Assembly: GCF_000024785.1 (NCBI RefSeq)
Contig: NC_013441.1
Span: forward strand, 2,294,001 to 2,358,000
DNA from: Gordonia bronchialis DSM 43247
Lineage (GTDB): Bacteria > Actinomycetota > Actinomycetes > Mycobacteriales > Mycobacteriaceae
Direction of reading: 5' to 3'
Length of the DNA: 64,000 bases
Numbering within the stretch: position 1 is the first letter of the stretch; every line of letters starts with the position of its first letter. The position numbers were made by a program, and so were the translations under genes. Under the pieces are notes generated by a model. The model ran no database searches. It was given only the letters and a program-made list of their open reading frames with translations, and was not told the origin of the DNA. Below are positions 8,755-18,232 of this stretch, piece after piece.

Positions 8755-9680
8755 TCGTCGAGTACATCGACGATCACAGGGACAGGTTCGGGGTCGATCC
8801 GATCTGCCGGGTACTCACCGAGTACGGAATGCAGATTGCCCCATCCACCTACTATGCCCACAAGCAGCGTGGCCTGGTCTCGGCAGCGATGCTCGAGGAG
8901 GCCTACGCCGCTCATGCCGTCTACCAGCAGTTCGAGAAGAACCGCGGTGTGTACGGGGTGCGCAAGATGTATCACACGATGTGGCGCGCCGGTCACGTGA
9001 TGGGTCGTGATCAGGTCGGCCGGCTGATGGGGATCTGCGGCATCTCCGGTGCTGTACGCGGCAGCCATCGCACCACCACGACCCACCGAGACGATAGGGC
9101 GCCACGATTCCCTGATCATGTTGAACGACAATGGGATACACCGACACATCCGGATCAGTGGTGGGTGGCCGACTTCACGTATGTGTGGACATTGGCGGGG
9201 TTTGTCTACGTCGCGTTCCTCGTGGATGTGTTTTCGCGACGCATCCTCGGGTGGCGAGTCATGGCGAGCAAGCACACACCGTTGGTGACGAGTGTTGTCG
9301 AGCAAGCGTTGTTCGCCCGCCGCCGATCCGGATTCGACTTCACCGCAACCGGTTTGGTTCATCACAGCGATGCGGGCAGTCAGTACACATCGTTGGCATT
9401 CACCGCTGCGCTGACCGAGGCCAACATCACCGGATCCATAGGATCGGTCGGCGATGCGCTCGACAACGCGCTCATGGAGTCGGCGATCGGCTTGTACAAG
9501 ACCGAACTGATCGACACCGGCCGCGCCTGGAAGGACCGCGGCGAGGTCGAACGAGAGACCGCCGCCTACGTGCACTGGTTCAACGCCGAGAGGCTGCACT
9601 CCTCCCTGGGCTACTGCTCACCCGTCGAGTACGAGACGCGCTATCGTGACAGCGTCGCCTCCGTGGCGGAGGTGGCCTGA
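8751..9680 (+). CDS. IS3-family transposase OrfB (DDE integrase core)
   Basis: A 309-residue catalytic subunit. An HTH_21-like segment (residues 40-100, RGVYGVRKMYHTMW) precedes the rve integrase core. The first Asp is in ADFTYVW, the second in HHSDAGSQY, and the Glu in NALMESAIGLYK, giving the DDE triad. It lies in the -1 frame relative to orfA. A separate TTG start at 8751 is possible, but the family normally expresses this region as an OrfAB frameshift fusion. No damage is visible. Confidence 0.92.
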   Translation: MIVEYIDDHRDRFGVDPICRVLTEYGMQIAPSTYYAHKQRGLVSAAMLEEAYAAHAVYQQFEKNRGVYGVRKMYHTMWRAGHVMGRDQVGRLMGICGISGAVRGSHRTTTTHRDDRAPRFPDHVERQWDTPTHPDQWWVADFTYVWTLAGFVYVAFLVDVFSRRILGWRVMASKHTPLVTSVVEQALFARRRSGFDFTATGLVHHSDAGSQYTSLAFTAALTEANITGSIGSVGDALDNALMESAIGLYKTELIDTGRAWKDRGEVERETAAYVHWFNAERLHSSLGYCSPVEYETRYRDSVASVAEVA

Positions 9681-10345
9681 ACCAGGTCTCTATCCGATCC
9701 AGGACGGTTCAGTCCCGTTGTTTTTCGGGAAAGGCAAACGGTTTGCCACCCAAGCCCAGCGCATGGTGAACTTCGCGCGCCCCGACGGGCATGTGTGCTC
9801 GGCCCACGGTTGTGATCAGGCGGCGGCATATCTGGAAATGCATCACGCCCAACTGGATTGGGCCGATGGCGGACTCACCGATATCGTGGACATGACCGGG
9901 GCGTGTCCGAAACACAATCGGATGGTGGGCCCCAATCCCGGGCAGTACACCACCCGCATGATCGGTGATGGGCCCGACCACGGCCGGTGTGGGTGGCGCC
10001 TGAACACTCGCCCCGGGGCACCCCCGAATCCGGAACGGGTCAATCGCGGGCCCGACATCGCCGCCGGCTACCGCCGCCACCTGGAACAGGTGCGGGCCGA
10101 GATCTACGGCCCACCTGGCGATGACCCACGCCCCGGCACTGATGACACCACCGGGAGCATCGTCGGGCCGTCGGCCCTGCCTGCCGATCGGGCTGCGATC
10201 GACGCGCAGGTTCGCGAACTGGCCCGCCTCCAACTCCGCCAGACCATCAACCCCGATTCCGTCGTCGAGAACCGGCTCGCCGGGCTCCTCACCAACCACC
10301 TCGGACTGCACAACTAACTGTGCGTGCGGTGGCGCTACCAACCGG

Positions 10346-10451
10346 CCGGCTGAGGTGCGAGCTTGCGAGCCTCGAAGCCCCTGCCGCGCTGATGATGTCA
10401 TTCTCACCAGGCCCTTCGAGGCCCACCGCCTGCGCTCCGGGCGCCTCAGGG
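10346..10451. repeat. REP-like element, copy B and inverted copy C
   Basis: Copy B (10348-10382) repeats the two blocks of copy A with a 5-base spacer. A more diverged copy C in the opposite orientation (about 10409-10451, with CCCTTCGAGGCC and GCGCCTCAGG) follows. The pair lies between the convergent 13E12 remnant and ald, where hairpins could also act as a two-way terminator. Confidence 0.6.
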
Positions 10452-10487
10452 AGCGGGGGGTGGCTTTGCGTGTCCACTCTGGGTGGG

Positions 10488-11597
10488 TCAGAAGGGGGAG
10501 GATGAGGCAACCGGAAGATCCAGTGCTGCACCGACTTCCGGGCTGAATAGTTCTCCGCGGTGAGTGCTGAGTCCGGCTGCCAGTGCCGGGTCGGTGGCGC
10601 ACGCGTTCGCCCAACCCGTGTCGGCGATGCGGAGTACATAGGGGAGAGTGGCGCCGGTCAGCGCCTGCGTCGACGTGCGTGCCACGGTTCCCGGCATGTT
10701 GGCGACACAGTAGAAGACGGTGTCGTGGACGGTGAACGTCGGGTCATCGTGGGTGGTGGGACGGGAATCCTCGAAACAGCCGCCCTGGTCGATGGCGATG
10801 TCAACCAGCACCGCACCCGACTTCATCTGTGCCACCAGCGAATTGGGGACCAGAACCGGTGCTTTGGCGCCGGGCACGAGGACCGCGCCGATCACCAGGT
10901 CGGCCTGGACCACGGCCTCGGACAGCGCCAATGCGGTGCTGTAGCGGGTGTGCACGCGGCCACCGAAGCGGGCGTCGATAGCGCGGAGTTTGGCTATGTC
11001 GAGGTCGAACACGGTGACCTGAGCGCCCATGCCGACGGCAATCGTCGCGGCATTGACCCCGCTGACACCGCCGCCGATGATGACGACCTCCGCCGGCTCG
11101 GTGCCGGGGACGCCGCCCATCAGGACACCGCGCCCGCCGGCCGAACGCATCAGATGGTAGGCGCCCACCTGCGGTGCGAGACGTCCGGCGACCTCACTCA
11201 TCGGTGCGAGCAACGGCAGCGATCCGTCGGGGGTGCGTACCGTCTCGTAGGCGATCGCCGTGGTGCCCGAGGCCAGCAGCGCTTGCGTGCACTCTCGGCC
11301 GGCAGCCAGATGCAGGTAGGTGAACAGGACCTGGTCCTCGCGCATCAGGGCGTATTCGGGCTCGATCGGCTCCTTCACCTTCAGGAGCAGATCCGCCTGC
11401 TCCCACACCTCCGTCGCCGTACCGAGGATCTGGGCGCCCGCGGCCTTGTAGTCGTTGTCGTCGATGGCCGACCCGTCGCCCGCACCCGCCTGCACGATGA
11501 CGTCGTGTCCGTGGCGGTGCAACTCGGCGACACCGGCCGGTGTGGCCGCGACCCGGCACTCGTTGTTCTTGATCTCGGTGGGGATTCCGACGCGCAT
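10488..11597 (-). CDS. ald: Alanine dehydrogenase
   Basis: NAD-dependent enzyme that converts L-alanine to pyruvate and ammonia, and in reverse can recycle NADH under low oxygen. The 369-residue length matches the family (371 in M. tuberculosis). The N-terminal block [13 protein letters not shown], the substrate-binding KVKEPI (residues 74-79), and the nucleotide-binding [12 protein letters not shown] near 173 are present. It is divergent from an Lrp/AsnC regulator gene, the standard ald-aldR arrangement, so alanine-responsive control is expected. Confidence 0.96.
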   Translation of the reverse strand: MRVGIPTEIKNNECRVAATPAGVAELHRHGHDVIVQAGAGDGSAIDDNDYKAAGAQILGTATEVWEQADLLLKVKEPIEPEYALMREDQVLFTYLHLAAGRECTQALLASGTTAIAYETVRTPDGSLPLLAPMSEVAGRLAPQVGAYHLMRSAGGRGVLMGGVPGTEPAEVVIIGGGVSGVNAATIAVGMGAQVTVFDLDIAKLRAIDARFGGRVHTRYSTALALSEAVVQADLVIGAVLVPGAKAPVLVPNSLVAQMKSGAVLVDIAIDQGGCFEDSRPTTHDDPTFTVHDTVFYCVANMPGTVARTSTQALTGATLPYVLRIADTGWANACATDPALAAGLSTHRGELFSPEVGAALDLPVASSSPF

Positions 11598-11768
11598 GGT
11601 GGGCTCCGATCATCGTGGCGTGGTGCGGTTGAGCCGCAGTGGCGCTCGTCACTGAACGTATTTCCAGCGTGAAGGAACATCGAATCTGACACAATGGGGC
11701 TGTCGAGAATTCTCCGATATGCGAAAATGTCTGAAGAATAGTCAGTAGCGAGGGGCGTCGAAGTCACC
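11598..11768. promoter_or_regulatory. ald-aldR divergent control region
   Basis: A 171-bp AT-richer intergenic stretch. A perfect 10-bp palindrome GAGAATTCTC lies at 11705-11714, flanked by the imperfect extension TCGAGAATTCTCCGA, and further AT-rich half-sites follow. It is the best candidate for the Lrp/AsnC-type operator. Activity is inferred from position and symmetry. Confidence 0.45.
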
Positions 11769-12242
11769 ATGCCGAAGGATATTCGCCCCGTCGAACTCGA
11801 CACCACCGATCGAGAACTGCTCCGACTGCTCCAGGGCGATGCCCGGATGACCAACAACGAGTTGGCCCAACGAGTCGGCATCGCACCGTCCACCTGTCAC
11901 GGACGTGTCCGCAGGCTGATCGACACCGGCGTGATCCGCGGATTCTTCGCCGACGTCGATCCCGCCGCCGTCGGGCGCCCGCTACGCGCCATGGTGGCGG
12001 TCAGCCTGCAATCCGATGCTCGCGGTCAGATCCGGCGTTTCGTGGGCGAGATCGCGGCCCACGACGAGGTGATCGACGTCTTCTTTCTCGCCGGCACCGA
12101 CGATTACCTCCTGCATGTCGCGACCGCTGACACCGAGACCCTGCGCCAGTTTGTCGAGATGCTCAACGGTCGTCGGGAGGTGGCCGGCACCACCACGTCG
12201 CTCGTCTTCGACCATCGCCGCGGCGGGGCGCCGATCTTCTGA
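11769..12242 (+). CDS. aldR: Lrp/AsnC-family regulator, probable AldR
   Basis: A 157-residue transcription factor. The N-terminal winged HTH spans about residues 10-60 (ELAQRVGIAPSTCHGRVRRL), and the C-terminal RAM ligand-binding domain about 70-150 (DEVIDVFFLAGTDDYLL). In M. tuberculosis the equivalent protein senses amino acids and controls ald; the divergent arrangement here supports the same job. It probably binds the AT-rich palindromic region between the genes and also controls itself. The ATG start follows GGGGCGTCGAAGTCACC, a weak ribosome site. Confidence 0.88.
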   Translation: MPKDIRPVELDTTDRELLRLLQGDARMTNNELAQRVGIAPSTCHGRVRRLIDTGVIRGFFADVDPAAVGRPLRAMVAVSLQSDARGQIRRFVGEIAAHDEVIDVFFLAGTDDYLLHVATADTETLRQFVEMLNGRREVAGTTTSLVFDHRRGGAPIF

Positions 12243-12304
12243 TCGAGCGGGCTCGCGATCCGCCCCCGTGGCGCCGGAAGATACGCCCTAGACTCGACAC
12301 CTGA

Positions 12305-13090
<786 letters not shown>

Positions 13091-13093
13091 CCG

Positions 13094-13603
13094 GTGGCGC
13101 GAGAGTTGAAGGGCGACAAGGGTCCCCACGCACGTGATGCCCGTCCGATCGTGTGGACGATCGGATTGCTCGTGGTAGCGCTGGTGGTCTACTTCGTCTT
13201 GCTCGGTTGGCGCGGCATCGGCCTCATCATGACGGGCAGCGCCGCCGGGATCGGTCTGGGTCTCGGCATGATCGTGCTGCCGATCATCGGGGCCTGGCTG
13301 GTGTATGCGACGCTGCGCGCCGGCATCGAACACCAGAGACTCGCCGCGATCATGGCCGACGAGGGTCGTGAGCTCGACGTGTCGTCGTTGCCGCGCCGTC
13401 CGTCCGGCCGGATCGAGCGCGACGCCGCCGACGAGCTGTTCGCGCAGGTGAAGGCCGAGTGGGAGGCCGACCCTTCGGACTGGCACAACACCTACCGGAT
13501 CGCCCGCGCCTATGACTACGCGGGTGACCGCAGCAGGGCTCGCGCCATGATGAAACGTGCTGTCGCGCAGTACCGAGGTGAGGACGCGGTCGAGGAGTCA
13601 TGA
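13094..13603 (+). CDS. Conserved two-span membrane protein (Rv2772c-like)
   Basis: A 169-residue protein of unknown function. The GTG start lies 3 bases after dapB, so the genes are co-transcribed. Two membrane segments are visible (about residues 17-38 and 44-72, the second Gly/Ile rich). A soluble C-terminal part ends with a helix-rich YRIARAYDYAGDRSRARAMM segment resembling a single TPR-like hairpin. The last four bases overlap the next gene as ATGA. The position after dapB matches the M. tuberculosis gene Rv2772c. Confidence 0.8.
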   Translation: MARELKGDKGPHARDARPIVWTIGLLVVALVVYFVLLGWRGIGLIMTGSAAGIGLGLGMIVLPIIGAWLVYATLRAGIEHQRLAAIMADEGRELDVSSLPRRPSGRIERDAADELFAQVKAEWEADPSDWHNTYRIARAYDYAGDRSRARAMMKRAVAQYRGEDAVEES

Positions 13604-14052
13604 GCACGCTGTTGATCGTCCACCATACCCCGTCGCCGTACTGTCAGGCGATGTTCGAGGCGGTGATCTCCGGTGCGACCGACCCGGAGATCGAGGGGGT
13701 CGACGTGGTGCGGCGCGCGGCGTTGTCGGTGTCGGCGTCGGACTTCCTTGATGCGGACGGCTACGTACTCGGCAGCCCGGCCAATCTCGGCTACATCTCC
13801 GGCGCGCTCAAACACGCCTTCGACGTCTGCTACTACCAGATACTCGACTCCACGCGAGGCCGCCCGTTCGGGCTGTACCTGCACGGCAACGAGGGGACCG
13901 AAGGTGCCGAGCGTGCCGTCGACGCGATCACCACAGGTCTCGGCTGGTCGAAAGCGGCCGAATACATCACGGTTTCCGGTAAGCCGGAGAAGAGTGACCT
14001 CGAAAGGTGTTGGGAACTCGGGGCGACGGTGGCCGCACAGTTGATGGCGTGA
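13600..14052 (+). CDS. Flavodoxin-fold NAD(P)H-dependent oxidoreductase-like protein
   Basis: A 150-residue protein with a flavodoxin/NADPH-dependent FMN reductase fold. The N-terminal phosphate-binding loop is HHTPSPYCQAM (residues 8-18) and the second FMN-contact loop is GSPANLGYISGALKHAFD (58-75). It starts inside the stop of the upstream membrane-protein gene (ATGA), so translation is coupled. It corresponds in place to Rv2771c. The physiological electron partner is unknown. Confidence 0.8.
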   Translation: MSTLLIVHHTPSPYCQAMFEAVISGATDPEIEGVDVVRRAALSVSASDFLDADGYVLGSPANLGYISGALKHAFDVCYYQILDSTRGRPFGLYLHGNEGTEGAERAVDAITTGLGWSKAAEYITVSGKPEKSDLERCWELGATVAAQLMA

Positions 14053-14067
14053 CAAGCGGCCGGACCG

Positions 14068-14442
14068 CTATCCACCCGCCACCTCCGCGAGCAATTGCGC
14101 AATCTCGAGCTGCCGCACCAGGAATGCGCGCTCGTCGAGCTTTTTGCGGCGCAGCCACGTGGTGACCTCGGTGTTGCATTTGCTGGCGTTGCAGGAGCCG
14201 CAGCACGGCACCACATTCGCCAGCGTGTAGCTCCCGCCGCGGGAGATCGCGAGCATGCAGTCGCGCTGCAGGGAGCCGTCGGCGCGACCGCAGTACGCGC
14301 ACCCGTCCCACGCCGACTTCAGTGCGGACCATTGCGCATCGGTGAGGTCGTTGTCCCGCGCGGCGAGGCGCAGGCGACGGCGACGGGCATACCGGTTGGC
14401 GCGGGTACGGCTGCGGGGCGGCACGCCGGGGATGATACCCAC
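14068..14442 (-). CDS. Small HNH endonuclease-domain protein
   Basis: A 124-residue protein on the opposite strand to its neighbours. The basic N-terminus (RTRANRYARRRRLRL) is followed by a zinc-binding HNH-type domain: CAYCG near residue 48, then NVVPCCGSCNASKCN near 77-91. Such stand-alone HNH proteins cut DNA or RNA, but the target here is unknown. It faces the flavodoxin-like gene (15 bases between the stops) and is divergent from thyA. It could be a genomic-repair, restriction or decayed mobile-element nuclease; nothing around it decides. Confidence 0.75.
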   Translation of the reverse strand: MGIIPGVPPRSRTRANRYARRRRLRLAARDNDLTDAQWSALKSAWDGCAYCGRADGSLQRDCMLAISRGGSYTLANVVPCCGSCNASKCNTEVTTWLRRKKLDERAFLVRQLEIAQLLAEVAGG

Positions 14443-14540
14443 GATTCACTCGAACCCCACGCGTCACACGCTGCTCGCTCGGTCGCCGAGCAGGGTGAGT
14501 CGACGCTGCCCAGTGGCCGATCACCCCTACACTGGGCAGC

Positions 14541-15374
14541 GTGAGTACGGCTATCCGCGACATGTCAGCGACCGGGACGATCCCGACTCCGTACGAGGAC
14601 CTTCTGGCGTTGGTCCTGGAGACCGGCACCCCCAAGGACGACCGCACCGGGACGGGAACGCGCAGCCTCTTCGGGCATCAGTTGCGTTATGACCTCGCTG
14701 CCGGATTCCCGCTCATCACCACCAAGAAGGTGCACCTCAAGTCGATCATCTACGAACTGCTGTGGTTCCTGCGCGGCGACTCCAACGTGCGCTGGCTGCA
14801 GGAACGCGGCGTCACCATCTGGGATGAATGGGCCGACGACAACGGGGAGCTCGGGCCCGTGTACGGCGTGCAGTGGCGCAGCTGGCCGACGCCGTCGGGG
14901 GAGCACATCGATCAGATCGCAGGCGCACTCCGCCTCCTGCGGACCGACCCCGACTCCCGCCGCAACATCGTCTCGGCCTGGAATGTCGGCGAGATCCCGC
15001 AGATGGCACTGCCGCCCTGCCACGCGTTCTTCCAGTTCTACGTCGCCGACGGCAAGCTCTCGTGTCAGCTCTATCAGCGCAGTGCCGACCTGTTTCTCGG
15101 GGTGCCGTTCAACATCGCCTCCTACGCACTGCTCACCCACATGATGGCGCAGCAGGCGGGACTCGGCGTCGGCGAGTTCGTGTGGACCGGCGGTGACTGC
15201 CATATCTACGACAACCACGTCGACCAGGTGCGCCTGCAGCTCTCGCGAGATCCATATCCGTATCCGAAACTCGAACTCCGCCATCGCGATTCGATCTTCG
15301 GCTACGAGTTCGACGACATCGCAGTGGTGGACTACCGGTCGCACCCGCCGATCAAGGCTCCGGTGGCGGTATAG
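14541..15374 (+). CDS. thyA: Thymidylate synthase (folate-dependent, ThyA)
   Basis: Methylates dUMP to dTMP with methylene-tetrahydrofolate, releasing dihydrofolate. At 277 residues it is slightly longer than the usual 264. The catalytic cysteine is in [11 protein letters not shown] (Cys160 from this start); [10 protein letters not shown] (36-45), RRNIVSAWN (140-148) and GDCHIY are present. TACACT at 14528-14533 lies 7 bases before the GTG at 14541, fitting a leaderless start; an ATG at 14562 is an alternative. It is followed at once by folA. A second, unrelated synthase gene (thyX) lies 12 kb away. Confidence 0.96.
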   Translation: MSTAIRDMSATGTIPTPYEDLLALVLETGTPKDDRTGTGTRSLFGHQLRYDLAAGFPLITTKKVHLKSIIYELLWFLRGDSNVRWLQERGVTIWDEWADDNGELGPVYGVQWRSWPTPSGEHIDQIAGALRLLRTDPDSRRNIVSAWNVGEIPQMALPPCHAFFQFYVADGKLSCQLYQRSADLFLGVPFNIASYALLTHMMAQQAGLGVGEFVWTGGDCHIYDNHVDQVRLQLSRDPYPYPKLELRHRDSIFGYEFDDIAVVDYRSHPPIKAPVAV

Positions 15375-15376
15375 CC

Positions 15377-15883
15377 ATGCCGCGCAGCATCGTGCTCGTC
15401 TGGGCCCAGGACCGTGCGGGCGCAATCGGACGGGCCAACACCATTCCGTGGCACGTCCCTGAAGACATGGCCCGGTTCCGCCAGATCACCGGCACCGATC
15501 CGGTGGTCATGGGTCGACGAACGTGGGAGTCCCTGCCCGATCGCTTCCGGCCGCTACCGCGACGACGCAACATCGTCGTCACCCGTTCGGTGGGCTTCGT
15601 CGCCGACGGCGCCGAGGTGGTGCACTCCGTCGATGCGGCCGTGGCCCTCCCCGATGAGCGTCTGGTCGTCATCGGTGGCGGCGAGATCTATTCGGCTGTC
15701 ATGGAATCGGCGACCCACCTGAAAGTGACCGAGCTCGATCTGCTGGTGCCCGAGGCGGATGCCTTTGCACCCGAGGTCGACGAATATGTGTGGGAAGTGG
15801 AGAACGCCGGCGACTGGGAGATGTCCAGTGGCGGAGTCCGTTACCGGTTTGTCGACTACCGCAGGCACCGGGCTGCGCCATGA
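15377..15883 (+). CDS. folA: Dihydrofolate reductase
   Basis: Regenerates tetrahydrofolate from the dihydrofolate made by ThyA, using NADPH. The 168-residue length is typical. Motifs seen: VWAQDRAGAIGRANTIPWHVPEDM (folate site, residues 8-31), VVMGRRTWESLP (43-54) and VIGGGEIY (97-104). The start is 2 bases after the thyA stop, so the pair is one operon, matching their shared cycle. Trimethoprim-type drugs act on this enzyme family. Confidence 0.96.
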   Translation: MPRSIVLVWAQDRAGAIGRANTIPWHVPEDMARFRQITGTDPVVMGRRTWESLPDRFRPLPRRRNIVVTRSVGFVADGAEVVHSVDAAVALPDERLVVIGGGEIYSAVMESATHLKVTELDLLVPEADAFAPEVDEYVWEVENAGDWEMSSGGVRYRFVDYRRHRAAP

Positions 15884-15911
15884 CCACTGAACGTATGGCT
15901 GCTGAACGGCA

Positions 15912-17129
15912 ATGACCCCGCAACGCCTATCGCCGGCCGCGGCGCGTCGAATCGCGCTGGCTGCACAGGGATTCGCCGATCGTCGCCCCTCGGGCGTGCC
16001 CACCGCGGCGCACCTGGCCCGGGTGATCGGACGGCAGAAACTCATCCAGATGGACTCGGTCAACATCGTTGCTCGTGCGCACTACCTGCCGATGTTCAGC
16101 CGCGTGGGTCCCTACGACACGGCCATACTGCACCGGGCCGCGTGGGGGACCCCCAGGGGCCGCCGACTCGTGGAGTACTGGGCGCATGAGGCCGCGTTGA
16201 TCCCGGTGGCGGACTGGCCCCTGTTCCGCTGGCGTATGCAGGAATTCGCCGACGGCCGATACCGCTACACGCGAGAGGTCATGCGGCGCAACCGGACCCT
16301 CGCCGAAGACGTCCGAGGCGTGATCGCCGACAATGGGGCGAGTACACCCCGAGCCATCGAGGAATCGCTCGGAATCACGCGCGAGCCCGGGCGCGCCGGC
16401 AGTTGGTGGCAACGCGGCGAGGTCAAGCATGTGTGCGAGGCGATGTTCGCAGCCGGTGATCTCGCCGCGGTCCGTAACGACAACTTCGTCCGGCACTACG
16501 ATCTGACCGCCCGGGTGGTCGGGGAGGATCTCGTCGGTGCGCTGGTGGATAGGGCAGAAGCCCACCGCGAGTTGACCATTCGTGCCGCGGAGGCGCTCGG
16601 AGTGGCGACGGTCGCCGATCTCGCCGACTACTACCGACTCAAGCCGGCCGAGGTCCGGCCGGTCGTCGCCGATCTCGTCGCCGACGGCATATTGCTTCCG
16701 GTCGCCGTCGACGGTTGGCGCGACGAGGCCTTTCTGCACGCGACGGCGCGGACCCCGCGTCGGGTGAGCATCGGCGCGATCCTGTCCCCGTTCGACCCGC
16801 TGGTGTTCTTCCGTCCGCGGGCCGAGCGTCTCTTCGGCTTTCGGTACCGCATCGAAATCTATGTACCCCAACACAAACGGGTACACGGCTATTACGTGTT
16901 GCCCTATCTGCTCGGTACCGACATCGCTGCACGTGTCGACCTCAAGGCCGACCGCAAGGCCGGTGTCCTGCAGGTGCTCGGCTCGTATCTGGAACCGGGA
17001 CAGCAGGGCACCGAGGTTGCCGAGCGACTGGCCGCCGACCTACGGTCGATGGCCGACTGGCTCGGCCTCGAGCGGGTGCAGGTGGGCCGCCGCGGCGACT
17101 TCGCGTCGACCCTTCGCTCGGCGGTCTGA
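15912..17129 (+). CDS. YcaQ-family winged-helix protein (DNA crosslink glycosylase-like)
   Basis: A 405-residue member of the HTH_42/YcaQ family, some members of which (E. coli YcaQ/AlkX, Streptomyces AlkZ) are glycosylases that unhook interstrand DNA crosslinks. Conserved blocks visible are QMDSVNIVARAHYLPMFSR (about residues 46-64), YWAHEAALIP (91-100) and the C-terminal LSPFDPLVF and YVLPYLLGTD. The Q-x-D motif reported as catalytic in the family is seen as QMD at about 46-48. It ends 5 bases from the convergent oxidoreductase gene. A repair role is inferred from family only. Confidence 0.8.
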   Translation: MTPQRLSPAAARRIALAAQGFADRRPSGVPTAAHLARVIGRQKLIQMDSVNIVARAHYLPMFSRVGPYDTAILHRAAWGTPRGRRLVEYWAHEAALIPVADWPLFRWRMQEFADGRYRYTREVMRRNRTLAEDVRGVIADNGASTPRAIEESLGITREPGRAGSWWQRGEVKHVCEAMFAAGDLAAVRNDNFVRHYDLTARVVGEDLVGALVDRAEAHRELTIRAAEALGVATVADLADYYRLKPAEVRPVVADLVADGILLPVAVDGWRDEAFLHATARTPRRVSIGAILSPFDPLVFFRPRAERLFGFRYRIEIYVPQHKRVHGYYVLPYLLGTDIAARVDLKADRKAGVLQVLGSYLEPGQQGTEVAERLAADLRSMADWLGLERVQVGRRGDFASTLRSAV

Positions 17130-17134
17130 CCGGC

Positions 17135-18151
17135 TCACCTCTGCGTGCGCACGACCATCTTGCCGCGATTGACACCGCGCATCAGTCCGAGGAACGCATC
17201 CACCGCGTTCTCCACGCCGTCGACGACGGTCTCGTCGTGGACGACGCTTCCGTCGGTGAGCCATCCGCCCATCTCGCGGTTGAACTCCGCCGTCTGATCG
17301 AGGTAGTTGCCGACGGTGAAGCCGGTCAGGGTGAGCCCGCGAGTGACGATGTTGGTCATGTTGGTCGGCCCGGGGGTACGAGAGGTGTTGTTGTACTGGG
17401 CGATTGCGCCACACAGCGTGGCCCGCCCGCCGTCGTTGAAGGAATCGAGGGCGGCTTCGAGGTGATCGCCGCCCACGTTGTCGAAGTAGACGTCGATGCC
17501 GTCGGGTGCGGCGTCGCGGAGCTGAGTGCGCACCGGACCGTCCTTGTAATTGAAGGCGGCGTCGAAGCCGTACCGCTCGGTGAGCAGTGCGACCTTCTCG
17601 GCGCTGCCCGCCGAACCGATGACGCGCGAAGCGCCCTTGCGTCGGGCGATCTGACCGACCGCAGTGCCCACGGCGCCGGCGGCGCCGGACACGAAGACGG
17701 TGTCGCCGGGTTGCATGGCGGCGACGGTCAGCAGGCCGACATAGGCGGTGAGACCGGTCATCCCGAGCATGCCCAGGTAAACCGATGACGCCATGCCCTC
17801 CGGGGGTTCGGGCAGGAGGCGAAAGTCGGACGCTTCGCCCTGGGCGATGTCACGCCAGCCGAACTGGTGCAGAACCAGGCTGCCCACCGGAAGGGCGTCC
17901 ACGGTGGAGGTGACGACCCGGCCGACCGCACCGCCGGTCATCGTCGCACCCAGCGCGAACGGCGGGATGTAGCTGCGGGTGTCGATCATCCGGCCCCGCA
18001 TGTACGGATCGACCGAGATGAACTCGTTGGCCACCCGCACCTGTCCCGGTGCGAGTTGGTCGAGTTCGACGTCGACGGTGCGGAAGTCGTCCTGCGTGGG
18101 CCAGCCGTGCGGGCGATTGACGAGTTGAATCTGGGTGCTGACGTCGGACAT
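17135..18151 (-). CDS. MDR-superfamily NADP-dependent oxidoreductase (CurA/leukotriene-reductase type)
   Basis: A 338-residue zinc-free medium-chain reductase likely to reduce enones such as prostaglandin- or curcumin-like double bonds with NADPH; the true substrate is unknown. The family start RPHGWPT (residues 13-19) and SVDPYMRGRM (47-56) are followed by the Rossmann AGAVGTAVGQIARRKGA near 158-174 and YFDNVGG near 222-228. No zinc-ligand cysteines are present. It is a single gene convergent with the YcaQ-like gene and upstream of a DUF1304 gene on the same strand. Confidence 0.88.
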   Translation of the reverse strand: MSDVSTQIQLVNRPHGWPTQDDFRTVDVELDQLAPGQVRVANEFISVDPYMRGRMIDTRSYIPPFALGATMTGGAVGRVVTSTVDALPVGSLVLHQFGWRDIAQGEASDFRLLPEPPEGMASSVYLGMLGMTGLTAYVGLLTVAAMQPGDTVFVSGAAGAVGTAVGQIARRKGASRVIGSAGSAEKVALLTERYGFDAAFNYKDGPVRTQLRDAAPDGIDVYFDNVGGDHLEAALDSFNDGGRATLCGAIAQYNNTSRTPGPTNMTNIVTRGLTLTGFTVGNYLDQTAEFNREMGGWLTDGSVVHDETVVDGVENAVDAFLGLMRGVNRGKMVVRTQR

Positions 18152-18232
18152 CGGTGTCCACCTTTCGGTCGGTTGTCGGATAGAGCTGTCGATGTGCTGT
18201 GCGGCCTGGTGCTTTCAGGGCGGCCGCGGCTA

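Larger units (their letters stand above)
8376..9711 (+). mobile_element. IS3-family insertion sequence (1336 bp)
   Basis: The ends are inverted repeats: the left begins TGAACCGTCCTGG, and the reverse complement of the right end begins with the same 13 bases. Similarity continues to about 27 bases with four mismatches. The element is flanked by a 3-bp direct repeat GTC (8373-8375 and 9712-9714). It carries overlapping orfA and orfB with all catalytic residues present. Clean duplication and intact frames suggest a recent insertion and possibly an active element. Confidence 0.93.
7329..10317 (+). pseudogene. DUF222-HNH (13E12 family) gene split by an IS3 element
   Basis: The 5' part is 7329-8375 (349 codons, DUF222 domain). 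The 3' part is 9715-10317 (200 codons, HNH domain with CSAHGCD, a conserved HH, and ACPKHNRMV). Removing the IS (8376-9711) and one copy of the GTC target duplication joins VFEDSTPV to PLFFGKGKRFAT in frame, giving a typical 549-residue 13E12 nuclease-like protein. As it stands, the reading frame ends at TGA 8376-8378, the first bases of the IS inverted repeat, so the product lacks its HNH domain. The start has GGGGGGTGACC ahead of it. The promoter carries a LexA-type box. The family's role is uncertain; it is widespread and repeated in mycolic-acid actinomycetes. Confidence 0.9.

Noticed and set aside
9646-9714. Separate start for the HNH half of the 13E12 gene inside the IS
   Set aside because: An ATG in the IS is in frame with the HNH remnant, but it lies within orfB with no ribosome site; the remnant is better read as part of a disrupted gene.
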